Shown one piece after another: positions 18,795 to 27,660 of a stretch of 64,000 nt of DNA. Under the pieces are notes generated by a model. That model did no database searches. It was not told where the DNA came from and saw only the letters and a list, made by a program, of their open reading frames with translations. The translations under genes were made by a program, and so were the position numbers. Position 1 is the first letter of the stretch. Every line of letters starts with the position of its first letter. The stretch spans positions 186,001-250,000 of the forward strand of contig CAYMEV010000002.1 of assembly GCA_964389675.1 (NCBI GenBank). The letters are read 5' to 3'. This DNA comes from CAYMEV01 sp964389675 [NCBI: uncultured Candidatus Sumerlaeota bacterium]. Lineage in GTDB: Bacteria > CAYMEV01.

Positions 18795-19856
18795 ATGGGA
18801 TTGTTTTCATTTAATAAGCCTATACTGGGCATTGACATCGGCGCTTATTCAGTAAAGATAGCCCAGCTCAAAGAAATTGGCAAATCCTATCAGCTGGTTG
18901 CTTTTGGAGAAGCCCCTATTCATCCGGAAGCAATTGTTGATGGTGCCATCATGGACTCTGGTGCTATTGTCAGTGCTATTCAGGGATTAATTGCGGAACT
19001 GGGCCTGAAAAGCTCCAATGTTGCCACAGCAGTGTATGGTTCAAGTGTCATAGTAAAAAAGATCCCTGTTCCTGAAATGGATGATTCAGAGCTTGCTGAA
19101 TCAATTCAATGGGAAGCTGAACAGTATATTCCATTTGATATCGATGAAGTGAACATATCGTTTCAGATACTCAGCAAGCCTGAAGTGTCAGGGAAATCTG
19201 AGATGGATGTCATCCTGGTCGCCGCAAAGAAAGAAAAGCTGAATGAAATCCAGAATATTATCACCCAGGCCGGGCTTAACACCTCCATAATTGAGGTCGA
19301 CGCCTTCTCCCTCCAGAATTGCTTCGAGGTTAATTACGAGACTTTTGAAGGCACTCTGGCGCTTATAAATATAGGTGCCCAGACAATGAGCATCAATATA
19401 CTTGAAAATGGCGTATCCAATCTTACCCGGTATATACAGATAGGCGGAAATAATTACACGGATGCAATCCAGAGAGACTTCAACCTGAAGTATGAGGAGG
19501 CTGAGCTTGTCAAAAAAGGGGAGAAGATTACCAACAAGGAAATAGACCAGAAAGCGCTCGGGGGTATCTACAGGCAGATATCAGGCGATATAATATCCGA
19601 GATTCAGAGATCTTTTGATTTCTACAGATCCTCTTCTACAAAGGAAAACATTGACAAAATTTTCCTATCAGGGGGCTGTATAAAGATCAAGGGGCTGGTC
19701 CAGTACATGGCTCAAAAACTGGGGATACCGGTAGAGATACTCAATCCCTTCAGAAATATTGAGGTTTCAGATAAACTGTCATTGGATGAAATACAGGAGA
19801 AGGCATCCCAATCCACTATTGCAATTGGCCTTGCTTTAAGAAAGGTAGGTGATTAA
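18795..19856 (+). CDS. pilM: Type IV pilus assembly protein PilM
   Basis: Actin-like cytoplasmic ATP-binding protein that holds the inner-membrane alignment subcomplex through the N-terminal tail of PilN. The 353-residue protein opens with ILGIDIGAYSVKIAQL (phosphate 1 loop). It continues with VKKIPVPEMDDSELAESIQWEAEQYIPFDIDEV, the usual PilM signature, and ALINIGAQTMSINI and KIFLSGGCIKIKGL as the phosphate 2 and adenosine regions. An AGGGGGT ribosome binding site precedes the ATG. It is the first gene of pilM-N-O-P-Q in the canonical order. Confidence 0.95.
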   Translation: MGLFSFNKPILGIDIGAYSVKIAQLKEIGKSYQLVAFGEAPIHPEAIVDGAIMDSGAIVSAIQGLIAELGLKSSNVATAVYGSSVIVKKIPVPEMDDSELAESIQWEAEQYIPFDIDEVNISFQILSKPEVSGKSEMDVILVAAKKEKLNEIQNIITQAGLNTSIIEVDAFSLQNCFEVNYETFEGTLALINIGAQTMSINILENGVSNLTRYIQIGGNNYTDAIQRDFNLKYEEAELVKKGEKITNKEIDQKALGGIYRQISGDIISEIQRSFDFYRSSSTKENIDKIFLSGGCIKIKGLVQYMAQKLGIPVEILNPFRNIEVSDKLSLDEIQEKASQSTIAIGLALRKVGD

Positions 19857-20405
19857 ATGATTAAGATTAATCTTATTCAGAAAGGATCCGGCCAGAAAAG
19901 GGCAATGATGAATGTAGCAGTTGAGCTTGCTATATTCGGTATTATCCTGCTTGCTGCAGCCATCGGGCTTTTCGCTTATACCAGTATCCTGAACGGAAAG
20001 ATAAATGACCTGAATACCCGCATTCAGAGAGAAAAAGAAGAGCAGGAGAGGCTTAAGGCTGTAATTGAAAAGGTAAATGAGCTTAAAAGGAAAGCTGAGG
20101 TATTTGAAAAAAAGGTATCAATAATTACCGAACTTAAGGAGAAACAGACAGGCCCTGCCAATCTCATGATAGCTATTGCACAGGCCCGTCCTGATAATCT
20201 CCAGCTTAACAGCGTAAAGGAGCAGGGCGGAACCATCAAGCTTGTCGGGCTTGCTACAAACAGCTTTGCTGCTGCAAATTTTGTGCGTGACCTGAAAGGC
20301 ACTGACATGTTTCAGGATGTTGATATCCTTAAGCAGACTATTGTTTCCAGAAAGGACGTAAGCTTTGATGTTTATGAGTTTGAGATAGTATGCAGATTGA
20401 AATAA
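19857..20405 (+). CDS. pilN: Type IV pilus assembly protein PilN
   Basis: Bitopic inner-membrane protein of the alignment subcomplex. The 182-residue product begins MIKINLIQKG, the PilN tail that docks into PilM. It then has one membrane helix (about 22-46), a coiled coil (NTRIQREKEEQERLKAVIEK) and a periplasmic ferredoxin-like domain. It starts immediately after the pilM stop. Confidence 0.93.
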   Translation: MIKINLIQKGSGQKRAMMNVAVELAIFGIILLAAAIGLFAYTSILNGKINDLNTRIQREKEEQERLKAVIEKVNELKRKAEVFEKKVSIITELKEKQTGPANLMIAIAQARPDNLQLNSVKEQGGTIKLVGLATNSFAAANFVRDLKGTDMFQDVDILKQTIVSRKDVSFDVYEFEIVCRLK

Positions 20406-20444
20406 GCAAGAGTAATTATAATAATAAAGTTTTGGAGGCCAAAA

Positions 20445-21035
20445 ATGCTTGAAAAATACCAACAGTTCCCATTTTGGCAGAAATTAATTGCAATAATTGT
20501 TATTTTAGCAATAATCGGTTTTCTTTATCATAATTATGTTTACAAGGAAAAGGTCAGCAAAATAGCCTCAATGGAAAAAGAGCTCAACAGCCTCATAGTT
20601 GAAAATACAGAAGCAAGGAAAATGGAGAACGAACTCCCTAACCTTGAAAGAAAGATACAGCAGCTTGAATTCAACCTGGAGCATCTGAAAGAGATATTGC
20701 CTACAGACAGTGAGATTGAGAGGTTCCTTGCCGGCTTATACCAGACTGCACTTAAAAACAACCTCAGGGTGCCTGTATACCAGAAACAGCCGGACGCAGA
20801 CTATGAGGAATTCCTGATAAAAGTACCCATGAAGTATGAAGCAAACGGCAAATACAATGATCTCAGAAGGTTTTATGAAGCACTTGCCCAGAGCACAAGG
20901 ATAGTGAATATCCTCAACCTCGACCTAAAACTGGAAAAAAAGGGCGGGATTGTGGCAAAATTCGAGCTGACCACATTCAGATTCAAGCCTGAGCTTGATG
21001 ATGAAGCACAGCCTGAAGATACAGCCGGCAATTAG
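20445..21035 (+). CDS. pilO: Type IV pilus assembly protein PilO
   Basis: Partner of PilN in the inner-membrane alignment complex. The 196-residue protein has a short cytoplasmic tail, a membrane segment (about 13-30), a periplasmic coiled coil and a C-terminal domain with IERFLAGLYQTALKNNL and VPMKYEANGKYNDLRRFYEAL, typical of PilO. A TTGGAGG ribosome binding site lies upstream. Confidence 0.93.
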   Translation: MLEKYQQFPFWQKLIAIIVILAIIGFLYHNYVYKEKVSKIASMEKELNSLIVENTEARKMENELPNLERKIQQLEFNLEHLKEILPTDSEIERFLAGLYQTALKNNLRVPVYQKQPDADYEEFLIKVPMKYEANGKYNDLRRFYEALAQSTRIVNILNLDLKLEKKGGIVAKFELTTFRFKPELDDEAQPEDTAGN

Positions 21036-21090
21036 GCATGAGAAATTTAATTAAAGTTATAGATGTTAAATATTAAATAGGAGGTTTTTT

Positions 21091-21585
21091 ATGAGAAGAA
21101 AAAACTGTTATTTATTTCCGTTGTTGCTTGCCTTTCTTTTAGTATTCTTCATCTCCTCATCTCAGTTTACTGCACTCTCTCAGGAAACAGATAATACTGA
21201 TACAGAAGAGGAGATAGAAGAGGCAAAAGAAGAGGAAGCTCCTGCGGAAGCCTCTTCCTCAGATGTTACAGATGAGGAAGAAGATCCATTCGTTGACATC
21301 TTTGCAGGGCCTGAGGATGTCAAGAGAGAACCCGGACTTCCTGGTATGAATATAAGCGAACTGCAGCTTATGGGTATTGCAAAAGTAAAGGGAGAGTATG
21401 TAGGCTATGTCAAGGGGATCGACAAAAAGCCTTATATCCTTAGAGTCAATCAAAGGCTTAGGGATGGATATGTCCAGAAAGTTACCGATAATGAAGTAGT
21501 CTATATGCAGAAGGTAGATGATCCAGTAGTGAAAGACAAATATTCACCCATTATAAAAAGATTGCGTGAGGAGGAGGATAAATAG
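21091..21585 (+). CDS. pilP: Type IV pilus PilP-like protein
   Basis: PilP normally links PilN/PilO to the secretin. This 164-residue protein has an N-terminal hydrophobic signal or anchor (about 6-26) without a lipobox cysteine, a very acidic linker (about 30-75, rich in E and D), and a C-terminal PilP beta domain: ELQLMGIAKVKGEYVGYVKG, PYILRVNQRLRDGYVQKV, DNEVVYMQ. The missing lipid anchor differs from proteobacterial PilP. Good ribosome binding site TAGGAGG; last codon abuts pilQ. Confidence 0.85.
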   Translation: MRRKNCYLFPLLLAFLLVFFISSSQFTALSQETDNTDTEEEIEEAKEEEAPAEASSSDVTDEEEDPFVDIFAGPEDVKREPGLPGMNISELQLMGIAKVKGEYVGYVKGIDKKPYILRVNQRLRDGYVQKVTDNEVVYMQKVDDPVVKDKYSPIIKRLREEEDK

Positions 21586-23355
21586 ATGCGATTTTCCAAA
21601 CAATTCATGTTACTGTTTTTTTGCCTTGTAATTATTTCCCAGCTTGCCTTTGCAAACTCATATGTAAAAGGAATTGAAAATCTCGAAAATGGAGACTATT
21701 TGATAATTGTTCCTCATCAGGTTGATTACAAGGTATTTGAGCTTCCCAATCCTGAAAGGCTGGTTATAGATCTGAAAAATACCATCACAGAAAACCCCAT
21801 TAATATCAGCATTCAGGATGAAGCAGTAAGGCAGATAAGATGTGCCCAGCATTCAACTGACCCTGAAAATATCTCAAGGGTCGTATTTGACCTTGAGATG
21901 AATTCGCCATATAATGTTACCCAGGATGGCAGGGGCTTGCTGGTCAGCTTCCAGAAACTGGTCCTGAACGAACCTGAAGTAGTACCTGTAATCGACAGTT
22001 TCGTTGATGTTGAGCTTGCTGACAGCAGTGTTGAACTGCCAGAAGTAAAGCTTGTCCAGGAGATGGAAGACCTTCCGCCTGTTGTGCTAACTGAACCGGC
22101 CCAGGAGATCGGGGAAGAAGAGGTCAAAGAATACACTGGTGAGCCTATTTCTCTTGATTTCAAGGATATCAGCGTTGTTGATGTCCTGACATTCCTGGCG
22201 GAAGTTGGTGAAAAGAATATTGTTGTCCACCCGGATGTAAAGGGAAATGTCACATTAAAGATCAATGATGTGGCCTGGGATGCAGTATTCGACATTATAC
22301 TGAAAAATTCAGACCTTGGCAAGGACATCCAGGGGGATGTTATAAGGGTAGCCAAGATGGACAAGCTCACCAAGGAAAAGAAAGAGGAAGCAGAGCTTAA
22401 GATGCAGAAAGCACTTGCAGCTGACCTTGTAACTGAGCTTATTGTCCTTAATTATGCCAATGCTGATGATGTCAAGAAGATCTTTGAAAACTTCAAGAGT
22501 AAGAAAGAAGGGGCAGAGATCATTACGGACAGGAGAACAAATACTGTCATAATAAGGGATATTCCCGAGTATATTGAAAAAATGAAACAGCTTATCGCTA
22601 CACTTGACAGGGAGACACAGCAGGTAGCCATCGAGGCAAGGATTGTTGAAACATCTTCAGATTTCCAGAGGATATTCGGAATAAACTGGAATTCAACATT
22701 CCAGGCAAGCCCTGCATTTGGCAATACAACAAAGTATAAATTCCCTTATACCTATGATACTCAGTTTCAGACAGCCATACCTGTATCCGGTGATGACACA
22801 AGTGCATCAGCAATCAATATTAATATGGGGAATATAACAGGAGCCTTTAACCTCGGAGCTACAATCGAGGCACTTGAGAAGATTGACGGTGCAAGGACCA
22901 TATCAGCGCCCAAGATAGTTGTTCAGAACAATGAAAAGGCTTTGATCGAGCAGGGTACTGAATTTACTGTTGTAATCCCGGGTTCCGGCGGAGGCACCGG
23001 TGCTACTGAAAAGGTAAAGGCTGTCACAAAGATCGAGGTTACTCCTACTATTACACCTGACAGAAAGATCTCTCTTAAGATAGTTGTATCCAAGAACGAG
23101 CCCAGCGATGCAGGTATAGTATACGGGGCAGTTTCAGTTGCAACAAAGATGGTTGAGTCTACCATTGTTGTTGAGGATGGAGAAACAGCAGTCGTAGGTG
23201 GTTTATTCAGCACTCAGAGTCTAAAGACGAACAATACTATCCCGCTTCTGGGTAGTATCCCTATAATAAAGCACCTTTTCTCATCTGAGGTTGATATTCA
23301 GAAGAATACCGAACTGCTGATATTTATCACTCCACAGATTAGAGAAAGTTATTAA
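21586..23355 (+). CDS. pilQ: Type IV pilus secretin PilQ
   Basis: Forms the outer-membrane channel through which the pilus passes. The 589-residue precursor has a signal peptide (residues 1-23), one AMIN domain (VDYKVFELPNPERLVIDL), an acidic spacer, the secretin/TonB short N-terminal domain (PISLDFKDISVVDVLTFL), N0/N1-type domains (VLNYANADDVKKIFENF, RTNTVIIRDIPEYIEKM), and the secretin core (VEARIVETSSDFQRIFGINW ... ISAPKIVVQNNEKALIEQG ... NTIPLLGSIPIIKHLF). All regions are intact. Only one AMIN domain is seen, versus two or more in many PilQ proteins. Confidence 0.95.
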   Translation: MRFSKQFMLLFFCLVIISQLAFANSYVKGIENLENGDYLIIVPHQVDYKVFELPNPERLVIDLKNTITENPINISIQDEAVRQIRCAQHSTDPENISRVVFDLEMNSPYNVTQDGRGLLVSFQKLVLNEPEVVPVIDSFVDVELADSSVELPEVKLVQEMEDLPPVVLTEPAQEIGEEEVKEYTGEPISLDFKDISVVDVLTFLAEVGEKNIVVHPDVKGNVTLKINDVAWDAVFDIILKNSDLGKDIQGDVIRVAKMDKLTKEKKEEAELKMQKALAADLVTELIVLNYANADDVKKIFENFKSKKEGAEIITDRRTNTVIIRDIPEYIEKMKQLIATLDRETQQVAIEARIVETSSDFQRIFGINWNSTFQASPAFGNTTKYKFPYTYDTQFQTAIPVSGDDTSASAININMGNITGAFNLGATIEALEKIDGARTISAPKIVVQNNEKALIEQGTEFTVVIPGSGGGTGATEKVKAVTKIEVTPTITPDRKISLKIVVSKNEPSDAGIVYGAVSVATKMVESTIVVEDGETAVVGGLFSTQSLKTNNTIPLLGSIPIIKHLFSSEVDIQKNTELLIFITPQIRESY

Positions 23356-23373
23356 TAAGGAGGAACAGCAAAG

Positions 23374-24330
23374 ATGAGTAAGAAAATTAACATATTATTT
23401 GCAATTATTGCTGCAGTCTGTATATTTCTTGCCATAGGCTGCGGCCAGGCAGAAGATGAGAACCAGGCGCCAACCACCCTCAGGATTACCAATATAGCCG
23501 GCGGGGATTATATTGATGACTCAGGGAAGCTTACAACAAACTGCACTGAGAATACCGGCGGGCTTCTTACAGCATATGTCATAGGTGACCAGACCACTGT
23601 CGGCTATAACTATGATACTCTGGGAAGGGTCACATTCCAGCTTATGCTGAATGCAGAGTCAGCTGATTTTGAAGGAAACTGGGGCTCAGTCATTCTTGAT
23701 ACCTACAGGGTATCCTACAGGAGAACTGACGGAAGGGCGACCCCTGGCCTTGATGTCCCTTATCCCTTTGACGGGGCATGCAATGTGTATATACAGTCCC
23801 CTGAAGCAGGAGGAGACCCCGAAGAGGTCATATTGAACTGGGTCTTATTTGTAAGGGGGACCGCAAAGGATGAGCCTCCATTGTCATGGCTGCATAACCA
23901 GGATGACGGCGAGGATACTTTTATCTCAGAGATCATACTGGATTTCTGGGGCAAGGACCTTATGGGAAATTCAGTTCATGTATGCGGGAAAAACCTTATA
24001 GAATTCCGTTCGATCGGAGAGGCCGAGGTTAATCCCACGCCAACGCCAGCTACAATATTATTAAGCGCAGACCCTTCAGTCATTGACAGTGACCAGACAT
24101 CTACAATTACTGCTACTGTCCTGGATCAGGACATGCTCCCGCTTGAGAATATTATTGTTACCTTCAGTATCGAGAACGGTGTCCTTAATACTACACAGGG
24201 CATTACCGGCGGTTCCGGGGATGTAAGTGTAACAGCAACGCCTACGATTACTGAAGGCACAATGACCATAGAAGCAGATGCAGGATTTGGTGTGGGCGGC
24301 GAAATAACAGTTACTGTTGAACCTAGTTAG
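23374..24330 (+). CDS. Lipoprotein with a C-terminal bacterial Ig-like domain
   Basis: A 318-residue predicted lipoprotein with lipobox FLAIGCGQ after a 22-residue signal. The central part (about 35-215) is a beta-rich domain that I do not recognise. A short PTPTPAT hinge is followed by an invasin/Big-type Ig-like repeat (about 228-317): ILLSADPSVIDSDQTSTITA, DQDMLPLENIIVTFSIENG, GDVSVTATPT. It follows pilQ by 18 bases with its own GGAGG, so it is probably co-expressed with the pilus machine and may act at the outer membrane or surface. That role is inference. Confidence 0.75.
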   Translation: MSKKINILFAIIAAVCIFLAIGCGQAEDENQAPTTLRITNIAGGDYIDDSGKLTTNCTENTGGLLTAYVIGDQTTVGYNYDTLGRVTFQLMLNAESADFEGNWGSVILDTYRVSYRRTDGRATPGLDVPYPFDGACNVYIQSPEAGGDPEEVILNWVLFVRGTAKDEPPLSWLHNQDDGEDTFISEIILDFWGKDLMGNSVHVCGKNLIEFRSIGEAEVNPTPTPATILLSADPSVIDSDQTSTITATVLDQDMLPLENIIVTFSIENGVLNTTQGITGGSGDVSVTATPTITEGTMTIEADAGFGVGGEITVTVEPS

Positions 24331-24346
24331 GTAAAGGAGTAGTGCT

Positions 24347-24922
24347 ATGAAGTCAAAAATATTTATATTATCGCTTATTGTTTTAGTTATTATGCTGTTT
24401 TTCTCATGTGAGGCGGATAATCCAAATGCACCCGATTATCCTGCTGAAGGAGAGTATACGGGTAATGCATATTCTTTTATCGTATGGGCAACTCCCCATA
24501 TCCTTATGGTGGACGGATCTTCAAGCTCGGTCGTTGCAGCAAGGCTCAGGGACCATCGCGGAAGCGGAGTCCCTGACAAGAGTGTCCTTTTCCAGCTCTA
24601 CTACAATCAGGAAACCGACGTATATGATCCTGACAACAATTCAACACCTGTAGATTTTCACCTTGATGGAACAAGGGAAGAATATGGATTCCTTACGAAC
24701 CAGACAGCCATGACAGACCTTGGAGGGGTTGCAAGGACGGTTTACTACAGCCCGACTGATCCCTTCAGCTCCATATTTGTTTCAGAGTATGGTGCAGAGC
24801 ACCTGGTACCCACGGGTGCTGCCCTTTATATGGTAGTCAAGGGTACGGTATCTGTTGACCTTGATGTAAGGCAGATTGTACTTATCAACTGGTACCCGAT
24901 CATGTTATACTGGCCGTATTAG
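24347..24922 (+). CDS. Lipoprotein of unknown function (Ig-like pattern)
   Basis: A 191-residue predicted lipoprotein; the lipobox is MLFFSCEAD. The middle shows part of the same Ig-like logic as its neighbours: ILMVDGSSSSVVAARLRDHRGSGVPDKSVLFQL and TDLGGVARTVYY resemble Big_1-type strands. It is the last gene of the pilM-Q transcript and is followed five bases later by an intrinsic terminator. No further function can be read. Confidence 0.7.
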   Translation: MKSKIFILSLIVLVIMLFFSCEADNPNAPDYPAEGEYTGNAYSFIVWATPHILMVDGSSSSVVAARLRDHRGSGVPDKSVLFQLYYNQETDVYDPDNNSTPVDFHLDGTREEYGFLTNQTAMTDLGGVARTVYYSPTDPFSSIFVSEYGAEHLVPTGAALYMVVKGTVSVDLDVRQIVLINWYPIMLYWPY

Positions 24923-24926
24923 CGGC

Positions 24927-24969
24927 AAAACAGGGCCTGTATCTATGATGCAGGCCCCTGTTTCTTTTT
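24927..24969 (+). terminator. Intrinsic terminator of the pilM-Q/lipoprotein operon
   Basis: AAACAGGGCCTG (24928-24939) and CAGGCCCCTGTTT (24951-24963) form a strong GC-rich stem with an 11-base loop and one bulge, followed by a T-rich tail CTTTTTG. It sits just after the stop at 24922. The rest of the spacer to 25137 is AT-rich, with no gene seen. Confidence 0.85.
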
Positions 24970-25137
24970 GTATTCTTCACTAAAAATATGCAAACCTTTT
25001 TAATGCCCGTATGTTTAACCTTTTATGAGATATAATACCTTTGCTTATAAAAAGATTTTAAAATTATCTTTTAATTAATAAGCATATCTGGTATTATATT
25101 ATCTGATATTCATTTTGTGTACAGGGGGATTAATCTT

Positions 25138-25887
25138 ATGAAGCACTACCTAATATTAACTGGCCTGTCTCTTTTGATACTGATCTGTTTTGCAGGATGT
25201 GACAGCGTTCCTCTTACCGCGCCGACAGACTCATCAATAGTACTCACTGCAAACCCTGAGGAGATTAATACAAATTCAGGCCAGTCCGTTATTACAGCAA
25301 TGGTCACTGATGCTGACGGAAATCCGGTCGCAAACGGCACGACCATATATTTCAGCACCACACTGGGCACTCTGGATAAGGAGGAGTCTGAAACAACCAA
25401 CGGTATAGCAAAAAACGTACTCCATGCCGGCTCCATGCCGGGCGAAGCTACAATAAGGGCCCAGTCAGGCGGGATCACAGCCAATGTACCTGTATGGATA
25501 GGGGGAAAGCCTGCGGAGATAATGATACTCAATGCAACCCCTTCCGCAATTAATGTAGGGGGGACATCGCAGATAACATGCACACTCCTTACAGCAAGCG
25601 GTTACCCTGTTCCAGGACAGCCTGTGTTCTTTACTGCTGATAACGGTACACTGCAATCTGCAGGGAGCATCACATATACAGACCAGAACGGCCAGGCATT
25701 TGACCTTGTTACAGCAGAATTTGACCTGCCTGACACTGATCCTCCGGAAGGTGTCCATGGGTTTTATATTACTGTAACCGCACATGCCCCATCTTCTGAT
25801 TCATCAGAGTCTCAGTATGAATATGATTCAGGTATCCATGGCTGTTCAGAGCTCAGCCAGTCAGTTCAGATAACTGTGTACAAATAG
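25138..25887 (+). CDS. Lipoprotein with two bacterial Ig-like (Big_1) domains
   Basis: A 249-residue lipoprotein; lipobox CFAGCDS. Two Big_1/invasin-like repeats make up the rest: about 35-125 (IVLTANPEEINTNSGQSVIT, DADGNPVANGTTIYFS, TTNGIAKNVLHAG) and about 130-245 (NATPSAINVGGTSQITC, ASGYPVPGQPVFFTA, TYTDQNGQ). Such domains act as surface or adhesion modules. The ATG at 25138 lies nine bases after AGGGGGA and is preferred over an ATG 21 bases upstream. It lies beyond the terminator of the pilus operon and starts a new unit with the TPR gene 12 bases downstream. Confidence 0.8.
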   Translation: MKHYLILTGLSLLILICFAGCDSVPLTAPTDSSIVLTANPEEINTNSGQSVITAMVTDADGNPVANGTTIYFSTTLGTLDKEESETTNGIAKNVLHAGSMPGEATIRAQSGGITANVPVWIGGKPAEIMILNATPSAINVGGTSQITCTLLTASGYPVPGQPVFFTADNGTLQSAGSITYTDQNGQAFDLVTAEFDLPDTDPPEGVHGFYITVTAHAPSSDSSESQYEYDSGIHGCSELSQSVQITVYK

Positions 25888-25899
25888 ACTGCTGCAGGT

Positions 25900-26697
25900 A
25901 TGACTGATAGATCAAAACAGAATAATAAGGTTTTTTTATCCCCCAGGGTAAAGGAATATAATAAAATACTGCTGAAAAACCCCAAAAGCCTTGTTTTTAT
26001 CAACCTGGGAGATGAATACAGAAAGGGCAGGCTTTACCAGGAGGCTGTTTTAACCCTGGAAGAAGGGCTGAAGCATAATCCAGGCTCAGTGGCCGGATTA
26101 TACATGCTGGGGCTTGTGTATTTTGAAATGGCGAATTATGAAAAATCCAGAACATACCTGGAGAAAGTGCTGGCAATAAAGGAAGATAACCTGAACGCAC
26201 TGAAGCTTATCTCGAGGATCTACATATTCAGCCACTGGATAAGCGATGCAAAAGACCTGCTCATTAAGGCGATAAGGCTTTATCCGGAAGATAATGAACT
26301 AAAGGGCATGTTCAGGGAAGTTGACCCTGACTATGGCAATGAACCGGTTAAAGAACAGAATGCCACAGAGAAGGAAAATGATCCCTCAGATGAAGTGCCA
26401 TCATACCAGGAAGACCCGCCTACCTCTATTGCTACTGTGACTCTTGCCAGGCTTTACATAGACCAGGGCTTCTATCAGAAGGGTATTGCAATAGCAGGCA
26501 AAATACTGAAGAAGGACCCCATGAATCAGGAAGCCATAAGCCTTTATGAAGAGGCTGTGGAGATGCTTAAAAAAAAGAGAAATGCCAGGAAGGCAGATGC
26601 AGCTGAAGATGGACCCGATTCATCAAAAAAAAGGGAGAACAGGCTTAGGTCATTCCTGAAGAATATCACCAAAAAAACAAATAAAGAGGTAAAATAA
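25900..26697 (+). CDS. Tetratricopeptide-repeat protein
   Basis: Soluble 265-residue protein with about three N-terminal TPR units (residues 30-135: INLGDEYRKGRLYQEAVLTL, YMLGLVYFEMANYEKSRTYL, ALKLISRIYIFSHWISDAKD), an acidic linker (about 140-175), one further TPR (TLARLYIDQGFYQKGIAIAG) and a lysine-rich tail. TPRs serve as protein-binding scaffolds. It overlaps the following Roadblock gene by one base (TAATG), so the two products are probably made in matched amounts. No signal peptide. Partner unknown. Confidence 0.8.
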   Translation: MTDRSKQNNKVFLSPRVKEYNKILLKNPKSLVFINLGDEYRKGRLYQEAVLTLEEGLKHNPGSVAGLYMLGLVYFEMANYEKSRTYLEKVLAIKEDNLNALKLISRIYIFSHWISDAKDLLIKAIRLYPEDNELKGMFREVDPDYGNEPVKEQNATEKENDPSDEVPSYQEDPPTSIATVTLARLYIDQGFYQKGIAIAGKILKKDPMNQEAISLYEEAVEMLKKKRNARKADAAEDGPDSSKKRENRLRSFLKNITKKTNKEVK

Positions 26698-27056
26698 TGG
26701 ATTTCAAAGAAGTATTATCGCAATTGCTTGAAAAGACCCCGGGAGGACTTGGAGCAGCTTTAGTTGCCAAGGACGGGCTTATTGTCGAGGCTTCAACCAG
26801 GGGCGGCTTCAATATTGAGGAGATAGCTGTTCATGTAACACAGCCTCTGATGAAATCAGAAGATTCTATCCGAAATGCTGAAATCGGGAATTTTCAGGAA
26901 ATGCTGCTTTTTACGGATAAATTCAGCCTTATACTGAAAAATATTACCGAGGAGTACTTCCTGATGACGGTTGTGGACAAGAAAAACGGGATATACGGCA
27001 AAGGCAGGTTTGAATCGGAAAAGGCGATAAAGACCCTTATGCCTGAGCTGTTATAG
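26697..27056 (+). CDS. Roadblock/LC7-domain protein
   Basis: A single-domain 119-residue protein with the Roadblock/LC7 pattern: helix FKEVLSQLLEKTPGGLGAALVAKDGLIVEAST, then a long central helix region, and FSLILKNITEEYFLMTVVDKK. In bacteria, family members such as MglB act on small Ras-like GTPases in polarity and motility. No GTPase gene is present in the window. It is translationally coupled to the TPR gene upstream. Confidence 0.75.
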   Translation: MDFKEVLSQLLEKTPGGLGAALVAKDGLIVEASTRGGFNIEEIAVHVTQPLMKSEDSIRNAEIGNFQEMLLFTDKFSLILKNITEEYFLMTVVDKKNGIYGKGRFESEKAIKTLMPELL

Positions 27057-27067
27057 AAAAGCAGGCC

Positions 27068-27517
27068 ATGCTCAGGGTATTTATATTAAACGGCCCTAAT
27101 CTAAACAGGCTTGGATCGCGAAACAGCAAAATCTACGGTGATGGAAGTATTTCTGAACTTGAAAGATCCATAAAGGACGAATCAGCAAGGCTGTCGATCG
27201 AGCCCTCTGTTCTCCAGACCAATAATGAGGGTGACGCCATAGGTTTTATACAGAACAATGCAGACTGTGATGGCGGTATTGTCAACCTAGGTGCCTGGAC
27301 ACACTATAACTATGCAATCAGGGATGCCTTAACGGATTTTGGAAAACCTGTCATTGAGGTGCATTTATCAAATATATTTTCACGTGAGGATTTCAGGAAG
27401 GAATCTGTGATATCGGATATCTGTTCAGGTATTATCTGCGGTTTTGGATTCGACTCATATATTCTTGCCCTGAATGCGATCAGGGGCCTTATCGCCAGAA
27501 AACACTGTCAGGGATAA
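27068..27517 (+). CDS. aroQ: 3-dehydroquinate dehydratase, type II
   Basis: Converts 3-dehydroquinate to 3-dehydroshikimate in the shikimate pathway. The 149-residue, cytoplasmic, dodecameric-type enzyme shows NGPNLNRLGSRN at the start, the catalytic tyrosine in KIYGDGS, the substrate loop TNNEGDAIGFI, VNLGAWTHYNYAIRDAL and the catalytic histidine in EVHLSNIFSREDFRKES. All key residues are present. The usual 'NPGA' is NLGA here. It follows the Roadblock gene by 11 bases. Confidence 0.93.
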   Translation: MLRVFILNGPNLNRLGSRNSKIYGDGSISELERSIKDESARLSIEPSVLQTNNEGDAIGFIQNNADCDGGIVNLGAWTHYNYAIRDALTDFGKPVIEVHLSNIFSREDFRKESVISDICSGIICGFGFDSYILALNAIRGLIARKHCQG

Positions 27518-27522
27518 AAAGC

Positions 27523-27552
27523 TTGACAGTTTCCTTCCTTTAATAATAAAAT
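27523..27552 (+). promoter_or_regulatory. Candidate efp promoter
   Basis: A perfect TTGACA (27523-27528) and TAAAAT (27547-27552, five of six) are 18 bases apart. Transcription would start near 27559, giving a leader of about 100 bases, purine-rich and AT-rich, before efp. Confidence 0.5.
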
Positions 27553-27660
27553 TCTAATTTTCCTGCTTTTATGTTTTATGGATATTATATTAAGTAAAAG
27601 TAAAAATATAAGTATAAGCAGAAGCAAAAATTAAAATCTAAATGAAAATGGAGATGTACA

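Noticed and set aside
27590-27650. Purine-rich, AAGTAAAAGTAAA-like stretch before efp as a repeat element
   Set aside because: It is irregular and fits an AT-rich untranslated leader; no unit repeats cleanly.
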